Assembly: GCA_002067635.1 (NCBI GenBank)
Contig: MVRB01000086.1
Coordinates: forward strand, 1 to 11,361
Source: Methanomassiliicoccales archaeon PtaU1.Bin030
GTDB lineage: Archaea > Thermoplasmatota > Thermoplasmata > Methanomassiliicoccales > Methanomassiliicoccaceae
Reading direction: 5' to 3'
Length of the DNA: 11,361 bases
Positions 5,849 to 11,361 of the stretch are shown piece by piece (the first letter of the stretch is position 1; the number at the start of each line of letters is the position of its first letter). The position numbers were made by a program, and so were the translations under genes. Under the pieces are notes generated by a model. It saw only the letters and a program-made list of their open reading frames with translations, did no database searches and was not told the origin of the DNA.

Positions 5849-7048
5849 TCAGCTGTGCCCGATGTTCTTGGCCTTCTTGCGGTGGTCGAGCTTCTCCTCC
5901 TTGCGCTCGATGACCCTCCGTTCCAGGTGCTGCATCAGGCTTACCGTGGCCTTGTTGATGTCCCAGTCCACCGCCGACGCCACCCACACCTTGCTCTCGG
6001 TGGTGAGACGTCCGTTCAGGGAGTACTTGTTGGTGTTCCCCTGGGCGTTGTACTTGGTCACGTGGAGCGTGAACAGCATGGGCCTGGTTATCTTTGCGAT
6101 CTTCTGCAGGGACGCGGTGATGTCCTTCTCCATCTGGTCCGCTGCGAAGCGGTCCTCCTGGTCCAGGCCGGTTATCTGGGTGTACACCATGTCCCTCTGC
6201 CGGAACGATGCCAGCAGCTCGATGATGTCGTACTTGGTGATTATACCGACGAGGCGGCTGCCCTCTATCACGGGCAGGGTGGACACGTTGTGCTCCAGCA
6301 TGGACTTGACGGCCTCTCCTAAGGTAGCGTCCTCGGCCACCGTGTACACTGAGTCAAGGGCTATGGAGGAGACCTTGACCTTCACCGGGCTGTTGTCCCC
6401 GGTCATCTCACCCACGGTCTCGCGCTTCCTTTCCTTCCAGTTGTAGTTCGCCACCTGCTTGATGCCCACGATGCCGGTGAGATTGCCCCACCCGTCCACC
6501 ACCGGAAGGGTGCGGATGGTAAGGTTCTTCATGGACAGCAGCGCCGTCTCCACTGGATCCTCGAGGCCGACGGTCTGCACATCCTCGGTCATTATGTCCC
6601 TCACCTTAAGCTCCCGCAGCTCCTTTATGCCCTCCACGATCTTGATGAGGTCGGTACGGGCGATGATCCCTTGTATGTTCTGGCCCTTGACGACCGGGAT
6701 CTGGCGAAAGCCGGAGGTCATGAACGCCTCAGCGACCTCGGTCACCAGCGTATCGGGGGTGATCTCCTGAGGCATGACGGTAATGGAGCCCGCCTTGGTG
6801 GTGATGGGGAGATTTCTCCGCTTGAGAAGGGTGCCATAGCTTACCACCCCCATCAATCTCTTACCATCCAAGCTTACTGGCATCTCGTGCAGGTCCAGTT
6901 GCCCCATCTTCTTAAGCACGTCAGAGAGCTGGTCCTCAGGGCTCACAAAATCGAACCTCTTGGACATCAGGTCGGTTATCTTGGTCGCTTCCACCATCGA
7001 CCTGATCTGCTCCCTCTTCTTGATCCCCGCTATTTCCGTTCCGTTCAT
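5849..7048 (-). CDS. Four-CBS protein with C-terminal HPF/RaiA-like ribosome-binding domain (paralogue 2)
   Basis: A 399-residue soluble protein with the same order of domains as its neighbour at 4480-5682 and almost the same length, so the pair arose by tandem duplication. CBS motifs lie at about 22-77, 85-140, 148-200 and 225-283, with cores such as HEMPVSLDGKRLMGVVS and STLPVIEGSRLVGIITKYD. The HPF-like domain (about 287-385) shows YTQITGL, FTLHVTKY, KYSLNGRLTT, VWVASAV and the helix LMQHLERRVIERKEEK, followed by a basic tail ending KNIGH plus S. By eye the C-terminal halves are about half identical, so the copies are old and have diverged. GGGAG (7057-7061), 8 bases before the ATG, supports the start. 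A perfect inverted repeat lies about 40 bases upstream. No strong hairpin terminator was seen after the stop, only short T-runs. Role inferred as for the paralogue; different ligand binding could separate their jobs. Confidence 0.88.
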   Translation of the reverse strand: MNGTEIAGIKKREQIRSMVEATKITDLMSKRFDFVSPEDQLSDVLKKMGQLDLHEMPVSLDGKRLMGVVSYGTLLKRRNLPITTKAGSITVMPQEITPDTLVTEVAEAFMTSGFRQIPVVKGQNIQGIIARTDLIKIVEGIKELRELKVRDIMTEDVQTVGLEDPVETALLSMKNLTIRTLPVVDGWGNLTGIVGIKQVANYNWKERKRETVGEMTGDNSPVKVKVSSIALDSVYTVAEDATLGEAVKSMLEHNVSTLPVIEGSRLVGIITKYDIIELLASFRQRDMVYTQITGLDQEDRFAADQMEKDITASLQKIAKITRPMLFTLHVTKYNAQGNTNKYSLNGRLTTESKVWVASAVDWDINKATVSLMQHLERRVIERKEEKLDHRKKAKNIGHS

Positions 7049-7087
7049 CTTATCGACTCCCGTATCGCTTGGGTTCTCTTGAAGAGG

Positions 7088-7101
7088 TTTTCGCCCGAAA
7101 A
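7088..7101. promoter_or_regulatory. Perfect inverted repeat TTTTCG-CC-CGAAAA upstream of CBS-HPF paralogue 2
   Basis: Two 6-base arms separated by two bases lie 40-53 bases before the ATG of the gene at 5849-7048. Position and symmetry suit a binding site for a dimeric regulator, but no second copy was found upstream of paralogue 1 and no clear TATA box was recognised beside it. It could be chance. Confidence 0.3.
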
Positions 7102-7200
7102 TGGCGAATCCTTATCTCTGGACAACAAATCGCCTTCCTCGCTATTGAACCTTCTCCATAGAAATCCGCCGATAAGAATCAACATCGATGCGGGGTAACG

Positions 7201-7230
7201 AAAAAGGAAGGTAAAGGTTAAATGAAAAGG
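7201..7230 (-). terminator. Pyrimidine-rich T-tract region after glyS
   Basis: Downstream of the glyS stop (TGA at 7255-7257) the - strand carries short T-runs at 7225-7228 and 7201-7205 within a pyrimidine-rich stretch, with no stable hairpin. This resembles an archaeal U-run terminator and would end the four-gene operon. The remaining gap to the next gene (7102-7200) shows no further feature I can support. Confidence 0.35.
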
Positions 7231-7254
7231 TTTCCAGGTTATGATAATTCGAGA

Positions 7255-8958
7255 TCAGGCCCTGCTCTCGCCCACCACGAACTGATCGAGGTTGGCGCCG
7301 CACAGGGCCGCCCGGGCCACGATGGTGATGTCCTGGACCTTGACGCGTATCTGTGCCTGACTGTCCCTCTCCCGAAGAGTGACGGTGCCGTCCTCCAAGG
7401 TCTGGTAGTCAACTGTTATACAGTATGGGGTTCCGATCTCGTCCATCCTGGCATATCTTCTGCCGATGGAGCCGGAGTCGTCGTAGTAGGTCTCGATGCC
7501 GCTGTAGCGGATCTCCTGGTCGATGTCCATGGCCACCTTGTCCAGCTCATCCCTGGCCATGAGGGGGAAGACCCCGAACTTTATAGGGGCGATGGCCGCG
7601 GATATGCGCAGCATCTCCATGTCCTCCTTCTTGGTGTAGGCGTGCTCCAGGCAGGTATATGTGATCCTGTCCAGGCCGTGAGAGGGCTCTATCACATGCG
7701 GTATCACCTTGACGCCGGAGACCTTCTCCTTGACCCGGGCCACATCGAAGCATTCCCGGCCGAGCACGTAGCTCTGCCCGTCGACCTCCACGGTGACGCT
7801 ATCGTTCTGTATGAGAGACGGATCGGTAGCCTCCATGGCCTTCCCGATCTTGCTGCCGAGAGCCTTGTACTTGGGACCCAGGACCCCGTACTTCGGCTTG
7901 ATGACGTCCCTCTCGACCTCCTGAGGAGTGTCGAAGCGCTTGAAGGCGCTCATGTCCACGCCGGAGAACTTGATGTGGCGGGAGAGGTCCCAGCATCCCC
8001 GGTCGGCGATGCCCACGATCTCGGTCCAACCGAAGCTGAGCAGGGCCTCAGCGTCCCAGCAGTCGGCAGCGTAGTGGGCCATCTCGTCCTTCTCGTGCTG
8101 GCGGAAGCGCAGCCGGGCGCCGTCCACGCCGATGGCCTTGAGGAACTCCTGGGTGAACCACATGAAGTACGCCAGGACCTGGTTGCATATGATGCCCTGC
8201 TCCACCGCCTCCCCGACGCTGATCTCCAGTTCGCGGCCGTCGTTGGCTAGCAGCTTCAGCTTCTCGTCCTTGACATCCTTGAACCGAGGCCAGCCCTTGT
8301 CCTCAGGGTCCACGAAGAGCTCGCACTCCATCATGTTGAACTCCCGCATGCGGATAACGCCCTGGCGCGGGGAGATCTCGTTGCGGTATCCGCGGCCCAC
8401 CTGTATCACGCCCAGGGGCAGCTTCTCGCGGTTGTAGCGGTAGAGACTGGGAAAGTTTACGAAGATGCCCTGAGCGGTCTCCGGGCGCAGGTATCCCACG
8501 CGTCCGGAACCAGGACCGATGACGGTCTTGAACATGAGGTTGAACTCCTCCACCGAGGACAGCTCCCCGCCGCAGCCGGGGCAGGCAATGCCGTTCTTGC
8601 GTATCAGCTCGTCCAGCTCCGTCTCCTTCAGGGAACCGGGGTTGGGGTGGCGGTCGCCGATAAGGTGGTCCGCCCGGTAAGCCTCCTCGCAGACCTTGCA
8701 CTTAACCATCTTGTCCGCGAACTCGTCCACATGTCCGGACGCCTTGAAGACCACCTCGGGGCCGATGGTCTCCGAGTCTATCTCCACAAAACCTTCGCCC
8801 AGCGTGTACAACCTTCTCCAGATCTCCACGATGTTGTTCCTCATGGCCGTGCCCAATGGCCCATAGTCGTACAGGCCGGCTACCCCGCCGTAGATCTCGT
8901 ATGAGGGGTAAAGGAAACCCCTGCGCTTACAGAGCGAGAGAACGTCTGATGCATCCAT
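7255..8958 (-). CDS. glyS: Glycyl-tRNA synthetase (archaeal/eukaryal alpha2 type)
   Basis: A class II synthetase of 567 residues, the usual size for the archaeal homodimeric enzyme, that charges tRNA-Gly with glycine in the cytoplasm. KRRGFLYPSYEIYGG (11-25) and GLYDYGPLG (28-36) open the catalytic domain. A zinc site is likely at C87, C90, C126 and C129. RPETAQGIF (158-166) and RNEISPRQGVIRMREFNM (192-209) form motif 2, and IEPSHGLDR (423-431) is motif 3. The C-terminal anticodon-binding domain runs from about 455 to 545 and ends with RERDSQAQIRV. The start is the ATG at 8958, where homology begins and GAGG lies 7 bases upstream; an in-frame GTG at 8991 overlapping the previous gene is less likely. 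It is the last gene of a tight operon behind a CBS protein, a UspA protein and an amidohydrolase. It is unrelated to the bacterial GlyQ/GlyS tetramer. Confidence 0.96.
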   Translation of the reverse strand: MDASDVLSLCKRRGFLYPSYEIYGGVAGLYDYGPLGTAMRNNIVEIWRRLYTLGEGFVEIDSETIGPEVVFKASGHVDEFADKMVKCKVCEEAYRADHLIGDRHPNPGSLKETELDELIRKNGIACPGCGGELSSVEEFNLMFKTVIGPGSGRVGYLRPETAQGIFVNFPSLYRYNREKLPLGVIQVGRGYRNEISPRQGVIRMREFNMMECELFVDPEDKGWPRFKDVKDEKLKLLANDGRELEISVGEAVEQGIICNQVLAYFMWFTQEFLKAIGVDGARLRFRQHEKDEMAHYAADCWDAEALLSFGWTEIVGIADRGCWDLSRHIKFSGVDMSAFKRFDTPQEVERDVIKPKYGVLGPKYKALGSKIGKAMEATDPSLIQNDSVTVEVDGQSYVLGRECFDVARVKEKVSGVKVIPHVIEPSHGLDRITYTCLEHAYTKKEDMEMLRISAAIAPIKFGVFPLMARDELDKVAMDIDQEIRYSGIETYYDDSGSIGRRYARMDEIGTPYCITVDYQTLEDGTVTLRERDSQAQIRVKVQDITIVARAALCGANLDQFVVGESRA

Positions 8959-8965
8959 TGTAATT

Positions 8966-8969
8966 CCTC
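8966..8969 (-). promoter_or_regulatory. Shine-Dalgarno GAGG that sets the glyS start
   Basis: GAGG on the - strand lies 7 bases before the ATG at 8958, between the stop of the upstream CBS gene and glyS. It favours this ATG over the overlapping GTG at 8991. Confidence 0.5.
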
Positions 8970-8987
8970 GTATACTGAGCCCGAAGC

Positions 8988-9833
8988 TCACTGTGCCAGT
9001 ATCGATACCGCGTTGATATCGTAGAGCATGGCCACCAGGTTCTCCTTGGAATCGACCACGGGCAGCTGACCGAAATCATTGCGGCGCATCGTCCGCGCAG
9101 CCTCGGAAACGTTGGTCTTCTTAAAAACCGTTGTGGGAGAACGCACCATGATATCCCTCACGGGAACTGCGGGCATCTCGATCTTGGAAACCTCGAACCA
9201 CAGCTTCATGATGTTGCGCAGGCCGTCCCAGGACCACGAGTCCTCATCATCCCCCATCCCCAGGGCGGTCAGGGCCACTGAACCGTTTATCAGGCTCTTG
9301 TTGAACACGTCCCTGTCCGTGATTATGCCGGCAAGGCGGCCGTTGGCGTCCAGCACGGGGAGGGCGTTGACTCTGCTGGCCTTGAAGGTGACCAGAGCCG
9401 CCCGCAGGGGGGTCTCCTGATAGATGGGCACGCAGGGATCGAGGGCCAGGTCCTCCACCGGAATGTTGGAGGCCTTCTTCTCCACCTCGTTGAGCAGGTC
9501 CGTGGGCGTCAGTATCCCGACCAGCTTACCGCCTTCGACCACTGGGAAGTGGGTGACCCTCTTGGTGGTCATGAGGGCAGCGGCCGTCTCCACCGTGTCC
9601 TGAGGGGATAGCACAAGAGGCTCACGGTTCATCACCATCGCCAACTGGTCTTCCTCTGGATGCTGGAAGATATCATTGCGGGTGACCATCCCGGCCAGGC
9701 TGCCGTCGGCCTTCTTGATGATGGGGAGACCGGTGAGGTTATGCCGCACCATCAGCTTGAGGACGTCGTTCCTCGAACCGGGTATCTCAGCTGTTATGGG
9801 GTTGTGGGTCATCACCTGCTCCACCGTGGTCAT
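8988..9833 (-). CDS. Protein of four CBS domains
   Basis: A soluble 281-residue protein made almost only of CBS motifs: about 1-57, 64-117, 126-180 and 224-280. Cores include GLPIIKKADGSLAGMVTRND, HFPVVEGGKLVGILTPTD and ALPVLDANGRLAGIITDRD. The third and fourth motifs are separated by an insert of about 45 residues containing the acidic GDDEDSWSWDG and a helix NIMKLWFEV. It has no catalytic domain, so it is probably a sensor or regulatory partner that binds adenine nucleotides or a similar ligand (known for the family, not shown here). AGGAGG (9841-9846) inside the end of the uspA gene lies 7 bases before the ATG. The gene starts 2 bases after uspA ends, so the two are almost certainly co-transcribed and possibly translationally coupled. 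Unlike the two larger CBS proteins in this window it has no HPF-like tail. Confidence 0.92.
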   Translation of the reverse strand: MTTVEQVMTHNPITAEIPGSRNDVLKLMVRHNLTGLPIIKKADGSLAGMVTRNDIFQHPEEDQLAMVMNREPLVLSPQDTVETAAALMTTKRVTHFPVVEGGKLVGILTPTDLLNEVEKKASNIPVEDLALDPCVPIYQETPLRAALVTFKASRVNALPVLDANGRLAGIITDRDVFNKSLINGSVALTALGMGDDEDSWSWDGLRNIMKLWFEVSKIEMPAVPVRDIMVRSPTTVFKKTNVSEAARTMRRNDFGQLPVVDSKENLVAMLYDINAVSILAQ

Positions 9834-9835
9834 GC

Positions 9836-10282
9836 CTAATCCTCCTCGGAGGTCTCGGCCCGGACGACCAGGACTGGGCAGGGAGCGAACCTGACCACCC
9901 TTTCCGCCACGCTGCCTAGGAGGAGCTTGGAGATGCCCGTCCGACCCAGGGTGCCCATCACCACGAGGTCGTAGTTCTCGGCCTCGTCCACGATCTTCTT
10001 CGCGGGGGAACCCTCTACGACCTTAGGCGTGACTTTGACACCAAGCTTCTGACCCTCATTGACCACGTAATCGACGGCATCCTTCCCCTCCTTTTCCAGA
10101 AGAGAGTAGATGCTGACGACGGTGGCATCCATGGGGAAGTTGACGAACGACGCCTGATCAACAACGTAGAGCGCGGTCACCTCGCTTCCCATTACACGGG
10201 CCAGTTCTAATCCCTGAGTGATCGCGGCCTTGGTGTTCTCGCTTCCATCGGTCGGTATCAGTATCCTCTTGAAATCGTTCAT
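9836..10282 (-). CDS. Universal stress protein, UspA family, ATP-binding type
   Basis: A 148-residue single-domain Usp protein, a normal length. It starts with the typical KRILIPTDGS, where D12 contacts nucleotide in relatives. The nucleotide loop follows the G-x2-G-x9-G-S pattern (G110, G113, G123, S124), which marks the ATP-binding branch of the family, and it ends with the common APCPVLVVR strand. The precise role of such proteins is mostly unknown; they dimerise and are linked to stress and energy state. The start overlaps the stop of the amidohydrolase gene by four bases (ATGA), and GAGG lies 6 bases before the ATG. Its position directly before a CBS protein puts two adenylate-binding modules in one operon with glyS. 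Confidence 0.95.
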   Translation of the reverse strand: MNDFKRILIPTDGSENTKAAITQGLELARVMGSEVTALYVVDQASFVNFPMDATVVSIYSLLEKEGKDAVDYVVNEGQKLGVKVTPKVVEGSPAKKIVDEAENYDLVVMGTLGRTGISKLLLGSVAERVVRFAPCPVLVVRAETSEED

Positions 10283-11346
10283 CTCGTTCCTCTCCTTTTG
10301 TTCTCACCAACGCACACGAGAAGGGGCTCCTCCCCTGCGGTGCGCAGTACCAGGTCGGTCAGCGGGTCTCCTTGCTTAGATCGGACCACCATGAGATCCA
10401 ATGGTGTGTCCGGTAATATCTCCATTAGCGGAAGTTGATTTATAATTTTTCGCCCATTAACCACAGCCATACTGAGAACGCAGTCAAGGCGGGCGATCCC
10501 TTGCTGTCGGAGCAGTCTTCCCACGAATTCCGTTTCCACGAACATATCCGGCATCGAGATCATGGCATTATCGGTGCCTATGGCCACCGTAACGCCGTGA
10601 TGCACCATCCTGGCCAGGGGCGGCACCATACCGAAGAACATGTTGGACCTGGCGCAGACCACGATGGGAACGTCCAGCTGTGCGCACCTTTCAAGGTCCC
10701 CATCGCTGGCCTGGGTCATGTGGACCAGGTACGAGGGGTGCAGGTCCAGGACCTTGTCCAGGTCCTCCCTGACCCTTTCTGAGCAGTGAAGGGCCACTAT
10801 CTTCCCGCGCGACCTCACGAAGCTGGTCAGCTCCCTCAGCTCCTCATAGTCCCAGTCGGATATAGCAGAAGGTCCGATGCCCTCGGTGAGCTCCAGAAGG
10901 GCGGATATCTCCTCGCGGTCAAAACGCGGGGCACTCGGCTTCCCGAGGATGAACGGCCGTGCCCCCTGGGCTGAGGACATTAATCTGGCCCCTTTGACAC
11001 CCCCCTCTCGGAAATCAGAGAACACGGAGGTGCCCTTTCGGAGCATGGCCTCCGACATCTCGGCGATGGCCTCCCGCTGCCGCTCCTCAGGCGTCTGCGA
11101 CAGGACGCGGTACTTCAGGCCATGGGGTGGTGCGACTATCTCCGCCAGGGTAAGGGATAGGTCCACCGGGACCACGTAGTCGGCGATGTGGGTGTGAGCG
11201 TTGACGAAGGTGGGCAGAACAAGTCCCTCTGCCACGCTGACCTTGGCCTTACCTCTGCCTACCTCGACGATCCTTCCGTCCTCGAAGCCCACGTGACCAT
11301 CCTTGAAGCCTTCCTCGGTGAGGACCTTACCGGAGACATACTCCAT
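10279..11346 (-). CDS. Amidohydrolase-superfamily metal-dependent hydrolase (cytosine deaminase / chlorohydrolase-like)
   Basis: A 355-residue cytoplasmic enzyme of the amidohydrolase superfamily. An N-terminal beta-sandwich half (about 1-42) leads into the barrel at LPTFVNAHTHIADYVV, where H51 and H53 are metal ligands. Further ligands are H187 in VALHCSER, H209 in YLVHMTQ and D259 in AIGTDNAM, so the full mononuclear set of the deaminase branch is present. The C-terminus returns to the sandwich (DLMVVRSKQGD). It is shorter than typical MTA/SAH deaminases (about 430 residues), and the substrate cannot be deduced; hydrolytic deamination of a nucleobase-like compound is the best guess. The gene overlaps uspA by four bases and is the first visible gene of the operon. 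The ATG has GGAG only one base upstream, too close to be useful, and just 15 bases of upstream sequence are in the window, so the true start could differ. Confidence 0.85.
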   Translation of the reverse strand: MEYVSGKVLTEEGFKDGHVGFEDGRIVEVGRGKAKVSVAEGLVLPTFVNAHTHIADYVVPVDLSLTLAEIVAPPHGLKYRVLSQTPEERQREAIAEMSEAMLRKGTSVFSDFREGGVKGARLMSSAQGARPFILGKPSAPRFDREEISALLELTEGIGPSAISDWDYEELRELTSFVRSRGKIVALHCSERVREDLDKVLDLHPSYLVHMTQASDGDLERCAQLDVPIVVCARSNMFFGMVPPLARMVHHGVTVAIGTDNAMISMPDMFVETEFVGRLLRQQGIARLDCVLSMAVVNGRKIINQLPLMEILPDTPLDLMVVRSKQGDPLTDLVLRTAGEEPLLVCVGENKRRGTR

Positions 11347-11361
11347 GCTCCAGGGTAATGG

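Noticed and set aside
7222..8250. 342-residue open frame on the + strand opposite glyS
   Set aside because: Antisense shadow of glyS with biased composition and no domain.
8959..8991. GTG start for glyS overlapping the CBS gene stop
   Set aside because: The ATG at 8958 has a spaced GAGG and matches where GlyRS homology begins.
1..11361. CRISPR array, insertion sequence or long direct repeats
   Set aside because: No regularly spaced repeats, transposase or terminal inverted repeats were seen; the only long similarity is between the two CBS-HPF genes.

Overview
The window looks like an archaeal chromosome with the edge of an integrated element at its left end. The archaeal signs are the archaeal/eukaryal-type class II glycyl-tRNA synthetase, the archaeal-type valyl-tRNA synthetase (GTGVVMICT, FDTWMDSS), TATA-like boxes at promoter distance, Shine-Dalgarno sites of the GGTGAT and AGGAGG kind, and several stand-alone CBS-domain proteins beside a UspA protein. 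The core genes are GC-rich (about 60% in lines I sampled). A euryarchaeal or Thermoplasmata-like methanogen relative would fit, but that placement is inference.

Left region (1-1582), + strand, visibly lower in GC: the 3' end of an MmeI-like DNA methyltransferase/restriction gene that starts outside the window, an AT-rich gap with T-tracts, and a complete tyrosine recombinase. The recombinase stops 6 bases from the CCA end of an intact tRNA-Gly(GCC) on the - strand. This is the usual layout of an element integrated at a tRNA 3' end, so 1583-1658 is taken as the boundary between element and core. The other element end is not in the window.

Core region (1583-11361), all on the - strand. In transcription order, from the right edge leftwards, a tight operon runs amidohydrolase, UspA, a four-CBS protein and glyS (4-base overlap, 2-base gap, 29-base gap). 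Next come two tandem paralogues of about 400 residues, each with four CBS domains and a C-terminal domain that resembles the ribosome hibernation factor HPF/RaiA. Then come valS with its own leaderless-type promoter and finally tRNA-Gly with its own TATA-like box. The first paralogue downstream of glyS (5849-7048) and the second (4480-5682) each have their own Shine-Dalgarno. The second also has a recognisable TATA-like promoter and a hairpin plus T7 terminator.

The theme of the core is translation (two synthetases, a glycine tRNA, two putative ribosome-binding proteins) mixed with adenylate-sensing modules (ten to twelve CBS motifs and one ATP-binding UspA). The most interesting candidate system is the CBS-HPF pair: proteins that could let a nucleotide signal decide when ribosomes are silenced. 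That function is inferred from domain architecture only.
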